From Sphingobacterium sp. UBA2700 (GTDB taxonomy: Bacteria; Bacteroidota; Bacteroidia; Sphingobacteriales; Sphingobacteriaceae): 60,737 bases of DNA. Both the position numbers and the translations under genes were made by a program. The stretch is taken from NCBI GenBank assembly GCA_002354335.1, contig DELI01000024.1:103700-164436 (forward strand), in the 5' to 3' direction. The notes beneath the pieces are model-generated. The model made no database searches. It was not told where the DNA came from and saw only the letters and a list, made by a program, of their open reading frames with translations. Below, one piece after another: positions 24,388 to 32,868 of this stretch (its first letter is position 1; each line of letters starts with the position of its first letter).

Positions 24388-24733
24388 AAAATTAAGTTTT
24401 GGTTAGTAGGATATTTAACTAAAGAAACGGGAATTGTAAATGATATCCAAGCCTCTTCCGTTCTAATCTACGGCACCGTTATCGGTAATTATTTTCAAAA
24501 AAATGAGTATGAAGCTGCGCAAAAAGGAATCGCCACAGTTTAGCGCTTGTTCCTGTACTTGTCAAGACTAGGTCAACTCATAACCCTTGTAAAGCCCTTT
24601 CAAACCCAATGCAAAGCCCAATCATAAGCGCTCTGAATCGGGTTTGATAGGGTTAAACAAGGCTTGATCAAGGCTTGATCCTGCTTCTTGAACAGCTTCA
24701 TGTCATAGGTAGTTATGTTGATTACGTGATAAA
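24388..24733. other. 346-bp gap with a repeat element and no gene
   Basis: No credible ORF. 24579-24690 holds dispersed palindromic repeat copy 2. The first 80 bases before GH109 have no box matching TAnnTTTG well, so whether GH109-nagB-permease-nagA has its own promoter or is read through from susC is open. Confidence 0.5.
24579..24690. repeat. Dispersed palindromic repeat, copy 2
   Basis: On the minus strand it reads AACCCTATCAAACCC, then GAGCGCTTATGATTGGGC, then ATTGGGTTTGAAAGGGCTTT and ACAAGGGTTATG. It shares a 19-mer with copy 1 (AAAGGGCTTTACAAGGGTT) and a 21-base stretch with copy 3. The minus-strand 5' part also has a direct repeat of AAGCCTTGATC. It lies between two Gfo/Idh-type genes transcribed in the same direction. 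Confidence 0.8.
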
Positions 24734-25948
24734 CTAAACATTATATTCCGGCTTCCACACTTGCTCTTGATGCGTTTCCATCGCAATATTGGCCATATGG
24801 CTTGCAATAGCGACATCTCGGCCCGTATATACATCCGCAGCAGGTTTCTTTCCCGTACGGATACATTCGAGAAAATCAACTAACGCATAATAGGTCGGGT
24901 CCTTTTTCAATGGATCTAAATCCGAGAAGTCTATAAGTTCGCCCTCGCCATAGTGAACAGCCTTCGTAGCACCTGTTACGCCGTCTACTGTCCCAATTTC
25001 TTTCTTTACGTTTTCCGAGAATAGGCGTGCCTGGTCTTGCGTGACAATGATAGATCCCTTATCGCCGAGAATACGGATGCCGTAGCCCTTATACGAATTG
25101 GACAAAATGGACGAAACACTAGACTTTATGCCATTTGGATATTCATAAACCACACGCACATTGTCATAGTTCTCGCGCCCATCTTTCCAGTAATCTACTC
25201 CACCAATACCAGTTACACGCAGTGGTGCCGCACCAACCATCCAGTTTACAACGTCAATCGGATGTCCACATAATTCGGTCATCAGTCCGCCGCTAGAGGC
25301 CTTGTACATTCGCCAATTGACGAAGCGCTCGTCCATGCCCGCAGGAACTGGAAAACGCCAGTTTGAATTGCGATGATACTGACATTCGTAATGCAGCACC
25401 TTTCCCAGCCATCCTTTGTCGATAATCTCTTTGATGCGTTTGTATAAACCATAATAGCGATATTGATGCCCCACCTGAAAGACCATCCCCGATCGTTCAA
25501 CTTGCTTCACCAAGTCGATTGCCTGCGGTATATCATAAGAGATTGCCTTCTCCAGGTAAACATGCTTTTTATTTTGCAAAGCATTCACGGCCATTGGATA
25601 ATGCAGGTATAAAGGGGTGGCAATAATAACCGCATCGACTTTTTTATCTGTTACCAGCTCTTTATATTCCTTATAGACCTTTGCCGAGGGAGGTATCATT
25701 TTCTTTGCAGCGAGGGTATTGTCTTCGCGCAGGTCACAGATTGCTGTGACCTCCACATCCTGAATATCTCTGAGTAAACTTAGCAAGCCTCGCCCACGAC
25801 TCCCCACGCCGATCACGCCCACTCGTAACTTCTTGGCCGATCCCGACAATCCGAATACCCCAAGATTACCGGGCAACACGGCTAAGCTTGAGATGGCTAT
25901 GCTGCTATTTTCAATAAACTTCCTTCTGGAAATATGATTGTCTTTCAT
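24734..25948 (-). CDS. Gfo/Idh/MocA family oxidoreductase (exported)
   Basis: 404 aa. A Tat-like leader (ISRRKFIENSSIAISSLAVLPG) precedes the NAD(P)-binding Rossmann fold KLRVGVIGVGSRGRGLLSLLRD (about 39-60), then AVIIATPLYLHYPMAVNAL and KHVYLEKAISYDIPQA, with the family's conserved EK. GGLMTELCGHPIDVVNWMVG is the substrate-side helix with likely catalytic His. It lies three bases after the DUF1080 gene and is likely co-translated with it. The DUF1080 plus Gfo/Idh pair suggests 3-keto sugar chemistry: oxidation at C3 here, cleavage by the partner (inference from families). Confidence 0.88.
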   Translation of the reverse strand: MKDNHISRRKFIENSSIAISSLAVLPGNLGVFGLSGSAKKLRVGVIGVGSRGRGLLSLLRDIQDVEVTAICDLREDNTLAAKKMIPPSAKVYKEYKELVTDKKVDAVIIATPLYLHYPMAVNALQNKKHVYLEKAISYDIPQAIDLVKQVERSGMVFQVGHQYRYYGLYKRIKEIIDKGWLGKVLHYECQYHRNSNWRFPVPAGMDERFVNWRMYKASSGGLMTELCGHPIDVVNWMVGAAPLRVTGIGGVDYWKDGRENYDNVRVVYEYPNGIKSSVSSILSNSYKGYGIRILGDKGSIIVTQDQARLFSENVKKEIGTVDGVTGATKAVHYGEGELIDFSDLDPLKKDPTYYALVDFLECIRTGKKPAADVYTGRDVAIASHMANIAMETHQEQVWKPEYNV

Positions 25949-25951
25949 AAT

Positions 25952-26683
25952 TTAAATTCTTTTAATCCGAATATTCCGAAAACTAGAAGCATCCTGATGA
26001 TCCGTCAACATGATATGTCCAGCAACAGCTTCGCCATATCGCGAGCTATACATTTCGAACTTCGTTCCTGCCACTAAGGCCCGAAACTCATCCGTGCCAC
26101 GTTCATAGCTTAAGATCTTTTTCCCGTTCAGCCAATGTTCTACCAAATTTCCTTTGACCACGATACGCGCTTTATTCCACTGTCCGTGCGGCTTAAGTAC
26201 TTTATTCTTATCAGGGGCATACAGCAAATAGGCAGATCCTGTTTCTGTTTTAGGGCTGATCCCGCCTTTTACCGACTCATGGTTAAAATCATCGATCATC
26301 TGATATTCCGGGCCGTTTAGCTCTACCTTTCCAGCTTTGGTTTGCAGCGGACTAACCAGGTATTTCACTCCGGAATTGGTATTCTTATCCAGTTTGAACT
26401 CAATTTCTAGAATGAAATCGCTGTATACTTTTTTGCTGATAATGTCGCCTCCTTTTTCACCAGGCACGAGCTTTAAAACCCCAGCCTCCACTTTCCAACC
26501 TTGTGTCGGAAAGCCTCCCCCTTTTGCGCTGGTCCAATGCTTTGAAGCATCTTTCCCATCGAATAGTGTTTCCCACTTTCCTTTGGATTGCGTTGCTTCA
26601 AAAGCACGTTCTATTTTCAAAGCTTCATTGATTGGCGAAGCGGCTAGATGCAGACCTAATAAAATTGCACTGATTATTTTCAT
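25952..26683 (-). CDS. DUF1080 protein, predicted 3-keto-glycoside hydrolase/lyase
   Basis: 243 aa. Short signal peptide (MKIISAILLGLHLAASP), then one concanavalin-like beta-jelly-roll DUF1080 domain: WETLFDGKDASKHW, GDIISKKVYSDFILEIEFKL, NSGVKYLV, YQMIDDFNHE and KARIVVKGNLVEHWLNGKKI are family hallmarks. Members are annotated as 3-keto-disaccharide hydrolases. It lies ten bases after susD and three before the Gfo/Idh gene, so all are probably one transcript. With GH109 nearby, redox-based glycan cleavage outside the cytoplasm is a reasonable inference. Confidence 0.88.
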   Translation of the reverse strand: MKIISAILLGLHLAASPINEALKIERAFEATQSKGKWETLFDGKDASKHWTSAKGGGFPTQGWKVEAGVLKLVPGEKGGDIISKKVYSDFILEIEFKLDKNTNSGVKYLVSPLQTKAGKVELNGPEYQMIDDFNHESVKGGISPKTETGSAYLLYAPDKNKVLKPHGQWNKARIVVKGNLVEHWLNGKKILSYERGTDEFRALVAGTKFEMYSSRYGEAVAGHIMLTDHQDASSFRNIRIKRI

Positions 26684-26693
26684 GGCTGTTCAA

Positions 26694-28457
26694 TTAAGGA
26701 ATTGTTTCAATTGGTGGCACATTCCTTTCTGCTCCATCATAGCCCTTGTTCTGGTTGATTACGCCTTTTGTATTGGCAGTAATTACGGTTGAAGGAATTG
26801 GCCAAAGTACATGGAAAGGCGCAATATTTGCCACGTTTCCTAACATCGAGATCTTCTGGTCGTAAGTTGGGTTCTTGCGCTTCACGCGGTCGAAGTAGTA
26901 ATTCTTCTCCGAAAAATTTGCTAAGGAATAGCCCTGCAGGTTCTTCGCCGCTAAAATGTATGAAATTCTGACCATCTCTGAATGTCTTGGCTCCTCGGTA
27001 AACAACTCCCTTGCTCGTTCATCCATAATAAAGTCTATTGTCACTTCTGCAGCAGTCATCGGCAATGCTTTGGCACGTGTTCTAACTTTGTTGATATCCG
27101 CAGCTGCCAAATCCAACTGTCCCTTCCAAAAATAAGCTTCAGCACGCAACAGGTAGGTTTCCGCCAATCTAAATACGTAGAAGTCGCCATTTCCTCCTTG
27201 CGGAATCGCTGTTTTGTTCTGCTCCGGAACATATAGTTTATAATGCGGAATCGCATATATGCTACGGAAAGTATCCAATGGATCGGCGAAATATGCTGGG
27301 TTTACTGGCTTTCCAAAATCTTTCGAATTCGGATTGTTGTATTTATACTCGTGCTTATCTACCCAGTTAGCATCCGCTCTTCTTAGATCGGTCGTATTCT
27401 TCCATGTCGCCCCCTTATAAGACCAAACATCATATTGGTAAAATCCAGTCAAGCGCACATTCGCATTCCCTCTTCCTAATGAATCATACATCGGTCCCGA
27501 CGCCACCATACCTGCCTTACCCTCGCTATCGCGAACAGGCGCCTGAAACCATGAACATCCGTAGTAGCGCATAGTGAACAAGCCTAAAGAGCGAGCATCA
27601 GCAGGCGCTTCAAAGCGGTCTATTGTTGCTAATATAGTTTCCTTATTGTTTGCCAGCGACACGTTCTCAGGCCTATGCAAATCCCACATTACGTTTCGGT
27701 AAGTGTTCGCCGCATCTTTACCGAAGCGCTCCGTCATTAAAGCATACGGACCATTAATGACTGCACTTGCAGTCGCGATGGCTTTGTCGAAATCTAAATT
27801 TGCTAGATATACTTTGGTCAATAGGTGATTGGCAGCTCCTTTGGTCAATTCGCCAGCTGCGGCAGAAACTGGAAGCCATTGTGCGGCAAACTCTAAATCT
27901 GATTGAATCTTCTTTAAGATTGCTGTGCGGCTATGTGATTGAAAATCCAATTTCGCGCCTTCGATTTCATCGCTAATAAACGGCACATCGCCATAGCTAT
28001 GTACTAAGCGGTAATACCAATATGAGCGGTAAAATAATCCTTGCGCAAGCATCGCATTTTTCTCTTCTTCGGTCTTAAACTCAACAGATTGAACTCTTGA
28101 GATCAACACATTACAATTCTTGACATTGACAAACATTAAGTTGAACATTTTCAAGAAGTTGTAATACACATCATTATTTGGCGTCAACTTATAAAAATCC
28201 AATTGCGACCAAGGGGAGCCCAGATCAGAAGCAGCAAACTCCATAATTAAGTTATGCAGACCTTTATTCATGTTGTGGGTCTCTTGCTTTAGATCGGTTT
28301 TCAAGGTTACTGCCAGCGAGGCAAGCCCCTGTGGATCCTTATATACGTTCTCTGGCGTAAAAAATGAAAGCGGCTCCGGGTCTAACCAAGATTTGCTACA
28401 AGAGAGCGTTATGATCGACAGAAAGAATCCCGCTATGATTATATTTAGTTTTTTCAT
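26694..28457 (-). CDS. SusD/RagB family outer-membrane lipoprotein
   Basis: 587 aa. Lipoprotein signal with lipobox IITLSC (Cys about 20). The TPR-rich SusD fold is shown by QGLFYRSYWYYRLVHSYGDVPF, AANHLLTKVYLANLDFDKAI, FYVFRLAETYLLRAEAYFWKG and VRTRAKALPMTAAEVTIDFIMDERARELFTEEPR, the last being a hallmark of the family. It acts as the surface lid and glycan binder of the SusC transporter upstream (16 bases away). The glycan is predicted from neighbours to contain N-acetylated amino sugars. Confidence 0.95.
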   Translation of the reverse strand: MKKLNIIIAGFFLSIITLSCSKSWLDPEPLSFFTPENVYKDPQGLASLAVTLKTDLKQETHNMNKGLHNLIMEFAASDLGSPWSQLDFYKLTPNNDVYYNFLKMFNLMFVNVKNCNVLISRVQSVEFKTEEEKNAMLAQGLFYRSYWYYRLVHSYGDVPFISDEIEGAKLDFQSHSRTAILKKIQSDLEFAAQWLPVSAAAGELTKGAANHLLTKVYLANLDFDKAIATASAVINGPYALMTERFGKDAANTYRNVMWDLHRPENVSLANNKETILATIDRFEAPADARSLGLFTMRYYGCSWFQAPVRDSEGKAGMVASGPMYDSLGRGNANVRLTGFYQYDVWSYKGATWKNTTDLRRADANWVDKHEYKYNNPNSKDFGKPVNPAYFADPLDTFRSIYAIPHYKLYVPEQNKTAIPQGGNGDFYVFRLAETYLLRAEAYFWKGQLDLAAADINKVRTRAKALPMTAAEVTIDFIMDERARELFTEEPRHSEMVRISYILAAKNLQGYSLANFSEKNYYFDRVKRKNPTYDQKISMLGNVANIAPFHVLWPIPSTVITANTKGVINQNKGYDGAERNVPPIETIP

Positions 28458-28473
28458 GATATTTCAGTTTAAA

Positions 28474-31400
28474 TTATAGTGAGAAATTTACGCCTGCAGA
28501 AAAAGTGCGTGGCATCGGCATGGAATTCTGGGCATTATATGCCGTTTCAGGATCCCAACCTGGCCATTTATCTATTGTAAACACGTTGCGCGCTGCTAAG
28601 AACACTCGTAGGCTTTTAACATTCAGACGCTCCAAAGCAGTTGATGGAACTGTATAAGAAAAAGATAAATCTTGTAAGCGCAAGAACGACGCAGGCTTAT
28701 ATGTACGAATACCACCACCAAATACCGTTGTTAAAGCGTTTAGTCTTGGGTAGTCATTATTTCTGTTTTCTGCTGTCCAATAAGGTAGATCGTATGTACT
28801 TCGTTTATCATAAGTATCTGTACCACCAGCGCGTTGTGCCTCCATGAAGTATCCTAAATGCCCTAACTCTGCTCTTAGGAAAAAAGTAACATTAAAGTTT
28901 TTCAAGAAATCGATGGAATTTCTTAAACCTAGTCTATGACGAGGGCGCTCATATCCGATAAATTGCTTATCAATTAATGCGTCGTATTTGAAGTTGCCGT
29001 CAAGATCTTGAACTTTAAAATCGCCTGGTTTCAAGCCGTATTTCGCCGCTTCATCGGCTTCCTCCGCCTGCCAAATACCGGTTATCTTATAATTCCAGAT
29101 GGCGTCTATAGACTGGCCTGGGAACCACTCATTGGTATAATCTGGCAGCTCTTGGTACCCCTTTACTCCACCAATGGTTGTTTCACCAAAGTCGCCAAAT
29201 AATTCTTCAATCTTATTCCTGTTTCCTGAATAAACGAAACTACTATTCCATCTTAAGTTTTCTCGATCGATGTTAACCGTATTGACAGATAGCTCCCATC
29301 CTTTATTACTCAATTTACCAAGGTTGGTTACTACGCTTGTAAATCCTGTAATTTCTGGTAGTTTTCTATTCATCAACAAATCGACCGTAGTCATGTTATA
29401 TACATCGGCAGTTATGCTCAATCGATTCTTGAACATAGCCAAGTCAATTCCTAAGTTATATGACTCCGTTTGTTCCCATTTTAAATCATAGTTAGAGAGT
29501 GTATTGTTAAATACTCCGATTTGCGTATTAACACCATTGTAATACCGACCGGAATTGACAGTTGCTAGCGCAGCATATTGTCCAATAGAACGGTTACCGT
29601 TTCTACCCCATGAGGCACGGATTTTTAAATCATCTATTTTATCAACATTAAAGAAGGGTTCTTGTGAAAGTCTCCATGCAAATGCAAAAGCCGGAAACAC
29701 CGCTCTTGGATTTTTCTTTCCGAATGCTGAATAGCCATCACGACGTACTGATGCGGTGAATAAATACTTGTCGTTCAATGTATAATTCAAACGAGCCATA
29801 GCCGCATCGCCTGTTGCGCGCGTATCATTAGCGCCAACTTTATGATCGGAACCAAATTGAATACCGTGATAGCCAAGCGATTGATTTGGGTTGAATGATT
29901 GATTGCTTAAACTAGATTCCCAAGTATCCACCTTCTCCGCACTGTATAGCAAAGTCACGTCAAATTGATGCATACCGAACTGCTTGTTCCAGTGCACCAG
30001 ATGGTCTAACATCCATTCGAAAGTTGAACCTTCGACCCTCGTAGCATAACCATCCTTGTAAGTCGACCCACCAGTTACCGTAGTTGACGGGAAGAAGTTA
30101 TAGAGTTTGCTGAATTCATATCGTGGCTGGAAAGATACCTTGTAGGAAATATCGTAAGGTAACTTAACATTCATATAGATTGACGAGAATAAACTATTGA
30201 TCTTATTCTTCTGATCTTGTCCACCAAGGTTATTGATTAAAGGTGTTGCAACAGCAAAACTGTTCGGATACCAAACTAGTTTCCCTTCATCATCATACAT
30301 GCTTCCATATGGACTCATATTGAACATCGCATTGATGGCTGGGATGATCTGTTTTTGATTCTTATCCGAAAACTGCGCGTTAATACCCGCAGATAACCAG
30401 TTTGTGATGGTGAAATCGGTGTTCACGCGGCTTCGAATGGTATTATAATCATCACCTATTGAAATACCCTCATTGTCTTGATAGCCTAGTGACCAATAAT
30501 ACTTTACCTTCTCTGCTCCACCAGAAATATTTAAATCATAATTTTGCTTTAAGCCTTTTCTAAAAACTTCGTCTATCCAATAGATTTCATTACCTGCCAT
30601 ATAGTTATCAACTTCTATATCATAGAAATTCAATCGGCTTAACCATTCTCTCGTATTATCCGCTTGAGGGTTATTACTTGCAGCTCTCCACTGATCGAGT
30701 GTTACCCCATCAGGGAGGTTATTGGGATTGTTATAGTAAAAATTAGGTTTGGTTGGATTATATCCGCGCATCACATCTGTTCTAAATTGAATATACCCGG
30801 GTCCATCATATGTTTTAAACGGATGCATTAAGCTCGCTACTCCAAAATTTGCTTCCAGATTTATCCGAGGAGTTCCCGAAAGACCTTTCTTCGTCGTTAC
30901 TTGGATGACTCCAGCTGCTGCTCGCGCACCATAAACCGCGGTTGAACTTGCATCTTTCAAGATATCCATCGTTTCAATATCCGAAGGATTGATATCCGCG
31001 ATACTACCATTGAAGATCACCCCATCCAATACGATCATCGGGCTGGTCGAAGCATTCAATGATTTCGGACCGCGAATTTCCATATCACTTTCTCCAGACG
31101 CTCGTGTACTCTGATTCGAAATAAACCCGGCAACTGTACCATTTAACATCTCTGTCAATTGTGTCGTCGGTTGATTCTTAAATTGGTTAGCATCTACGCG
31201 GGTAATTGATCCGGTCAAATCGCTCTTCTTCGCCGTACCATATCCAATTACGACAACTTCATCCAAGTCGGCGGTGGTACTTTGAAGTTTAATGAGTAAA
31301 TTGCTTTCAGGTCGTGTGACTGTGTATTCATAGGTTGTGAAGTTCAACATATTGAAGGATAATTTATCCCCTTGTTTTACTTCAATGGTGAAATTACCTT

Positions 31401-31620
31401 GATCATCTGTCGCCGTCTTTTTTGTAGAACCTGCTACAGAGATGGTAACACCCGCGAGCGGTTCGTTGCCTTCCGAGGATACAACTTTTCCGCTAACCGA
31501 AAAGGTTTGCGCCTGTTGAAGCTTAAACTCATGATAAGTTTTGATCGGAATTTTTGCATGCAGAAGCGTTGGGCTGAGTGCCGCCGATACTGCCAAGAAA
31601 AACAAGTAGTCTTTTCTCAT
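28474..31620 (-). CDS. SusC/RagA family TonB-dependent transporter
   Basis: 1048 aa. Signal peptide (to about residue 22), carboxypeptidase-regulatory-like domain at about 40-125 (VSGKVVSSEGNEPLAGVTISV), then TonB-box/plug (LDEVVVIGYGTAKKSDLTGSI; QLTEMLNGTVAGF; INPSDIETMDILKDASSTAVYGARAAAGVI) and a 22-strand barrel ending FSAGVNFSL. No STN signalling domain is seen, in keeping with control by the LacI-type regulator rather than an ECF sigma factor. It is first of a minus-strand run with susD, DUF1080 and Gfo/Idh. The promoter region carries a LacI-like palindrome. Confidence 0.97.
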   Translation of the reverse strand: MRKDYLFFLAVSAALSPTLLHAKIPIKTYHEFKLQQAQTFSVSGKVVSSEGNEPLAGVTISVAGSTKKTATDDQGNFTIEVKQGDKLSFNMLNFTTYEYTVTRPESNLLIKLQSTTADLDEVVVIGYGTAKKSDLTGSITRVDANQFKNQPTTQLTEMLNGTVAGFISNQSTRASGESDMEIRGPKSLNASTSPMIVLDGVIFNGSIADINPSDIETMDILKDASSTAVYGARAAAGVIQVTTKKGLSGTPRINLEANFGVASLMHPFKTYDGPGYIQFRTDVMRGYNPTKPNFYYNNPNNLPDGVTLDQWRAASNNPQADNTREWLSRLNFYDIEVDNYMAGNEIYWIDEVFRKGLKQNYDLNISGGAEKVKYYWSLGYQDNEGISIGDDYNTIRSRVNTDFTITNWLSAGINAQFSDKNQKQIIPAINAMFNMSPYGSMYDDEGKLVWYPNSFAVATPLINNLGGQDQKNKINSLFSSIYMNVKLPYDISYKVSFQPRYEFSKLYNFFPSTTVTGGSTYKDGYATRVEGSTFEWMLDHLVHWNKQFGMHQFDVTLLYSAEKVDTWESSLSNQSFNPNQSLGYHGIQFGSDHKVGANDTRATGDAAMARLNYTLNDKYLFTASVRRDGYSAFGKKNPRAVFPAFAFAWRLSQEPFFNVDKIDDLKIRASWGRNGNRSIGQYAALATVNSGRYYNGVNTQIGVFNNTLSNYDLKWEQTESYNLGIDLAMFKNRLSITADVYNMTTVDLLMNRKLPEITGFTSVVTNLGKLSNKGWELSVNTVNIDRENLRWNSSFVYSGNRNKIEELFGDFGETTIGGVKGYQELPDYTNEWFPGQSIDAIWNYKITGIWQAEEADEAAKYGLKPGDFKVQDLDGNFKYDALIDKQFIGYERPRHRLGLRNSIDFLKNFNVTFFLRAELGHLGYFMEAQRAGGTDTYDKRSTYDLPYWTAENRNNDYPRLNALTTVFGGGIRTYKPASFLRLQDLSFSYTVPSTALERLNVKSLRVFLAARNVFTIDKWPGWDPETAYNAQNSMPMPRTFSAGVNFSL

Positions 31621-31650
31621 AATTCAGTTTTTTAGTAAAGGTTATAGGAT

Positions 31651-31679
31651 CGAATATAGCTATTGTGTCCGTACACAAT
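31651..31679 (-). promoter_or_regulatory. Predicted susC promoter with overlapping LacI-type operator
   Basis: Minus-strand TATATTCG (31651-31658; one mismatch to TAnnTTTG) and TTG (31676-31678) are spaced by 17 bases. The palindrome ATTGTGTCCGTACACAAT (31662-31679) has 7-bp perfect arms around a CG centre, the architecture typical of LacI-family operators, and covers the -33 element and spacer, so a bound repressor would block the polymerase. The predicted start is about 27 bases before the susC ATG. Confidence 0.6.
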
Positions 31680-31797
31680 GATAAAAAGAAACTTGACGGA
31701 ATAGAGGGATTATCACAAAAATATTACCGACAGCGTTTCCGACGATTTTTGAAATAAGTACTCCGAAAATAAAGTAACTTGTGTTAAAACTGCCCCT

Positions 31798-32805
31798 ATG
31801 ATGAAAAAAACATATACCACTTTTTTAAACATTCGTTTGTTTCTGATCTGCTTTGCCCTAAAAACATCGATACCATGTTTAAACGCACAGTCCAAGGTCG
31901 ATTGGGACGATAGGTCGGCTGGAAACTGGCCCGCAGAAACACGCCAAATTGGAATCAAATCCACAAAGGATCATAGCATTCAGAAGTCTTATCTGTACGA
32001 AAGTAAAGCCAAGGGAAAAAGACCATTGATCATTAGTTTGCATACTTGGGGTGGAAATTATGCACAAAAGGATCCCTTGCTGAAATACTGTATGCAGGCC
32101 GATGTACATTATTTGCACCCCGACTTCCGCGGCCCCAATAAAAGACCGGAAGCGGCAGGAAGCGATTTAGTGATACAGGACATAGACGATGCTATTCAGT
32201 GGGCACTAGATTCTCTTCATGTCGATAAGCAGCATATTCATCTTGTCGGTGTCAGTGGTGGAGGGTTTGCATGTGGGCTCATGTATATGCGAAGTAAACA
32301 TCAGATTAAATCCTTCCATGCCTTCGTCGGAATCTATAATTTGGAAGATTGGTATTATGAATCGCTAGCACGTAAAAATGCATATGCGAAGGATATTGTG
32401 CGCATTACGAGCGGTGAAAACGAGATGCCAGATTTCGAGGAGGCCAAAAAGCGTTCGGTCATTTTGATGCCAACGCCGATCAAAGAGCGGAAAGATGCGA
32501 CATTACATCTATATGCCGGCATCAACGATGGTTATACCGGTTCGGTCCCAATTTCTCATAGTCTGGAGCTATATAATAAAGTGGTAAAGGATTTTGAGAA
32601 CGATGCAAGCGAACAGCTTATCCCTTTAGAGGACTGCTATACGCTGTTAAAACGACGGATAAGCCCCAACTTCCAAGTGGAACCTAAAGCTTTCATGGGT
32701 AGAGATATCATCTATAGAAAGGAGTATAAGAATAAGGTCGAGATCATCATATTCGACGGCGGTCATGAAATGCCGGAAGAAAACCTATTAGAACGCATAT
32801 TCTGA
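31798..32805 (+). CDS. Secreted alpha/beta hydrolase
   Basis: 335 aa from the first of two adjacent ATGs (31798, 31801). Signal peptide to about residue 31 (CLNAQ). Alpha/beta-hydrolase core: PLIISLHTWGGNY (oxyanion region), HPDFRGPN, and nucleophile elbow VGVSGGGFACG with S153. DGGHEMPE near the C-terminus holds the likely catalytic His, and LYAGINDGYTGSVP the Asp. It resembles dienelactone-hydrolase or prolyl-oligopeptidase-type esterases; the substrate is unknown. It diverges from susC across 177 bp with the operator palindrome, so it may respond to the same regulator, for instance removing acyl groups from the imported glycan. Confidence 0.8.
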   Translation: MMKKTYTTFLNIRLFLICFALKTSIPCLNAQSKVDWDDRSAGNWPAETRQIGIKSTKDHSIQKSYLYESKAKGKRPLIISLHTWGGNYAQKDPLLKYCMQADVHYLHPDFRGPNKRPEAAGSDLVIQDIDDAIQWALDSLHVDKQHIHLVGVSGGGFACGLMYMRSKHQIKSFHAFVGIYNLEDWYYESLARKNAYAKDIVRITSGENEMPDFEEAKKRSVILMPTPIKERKDATLHLYAGINDGYTGSVPISHSLELYNKVVKDFENDASEQLIPLEDCYTLLKRRISPNFQVEPKAFMGRDIIYRKEYKNKVEIIIFDGGHEMPEENLLERIF

Positions 32806-32868
32806 GCTTAGATTATTTGAATTTTCATTAAATTGCAACAACATTTATAAAACCTTAAACTCTAAACC

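Noticed and set aside
24388..24470. Search for a second LacI-type operator before GH109
   Set aside because: No CG-centred palindrome resembling ATTGTGT...ACACAAT was found there, nor beside nagA or the regulator gene.
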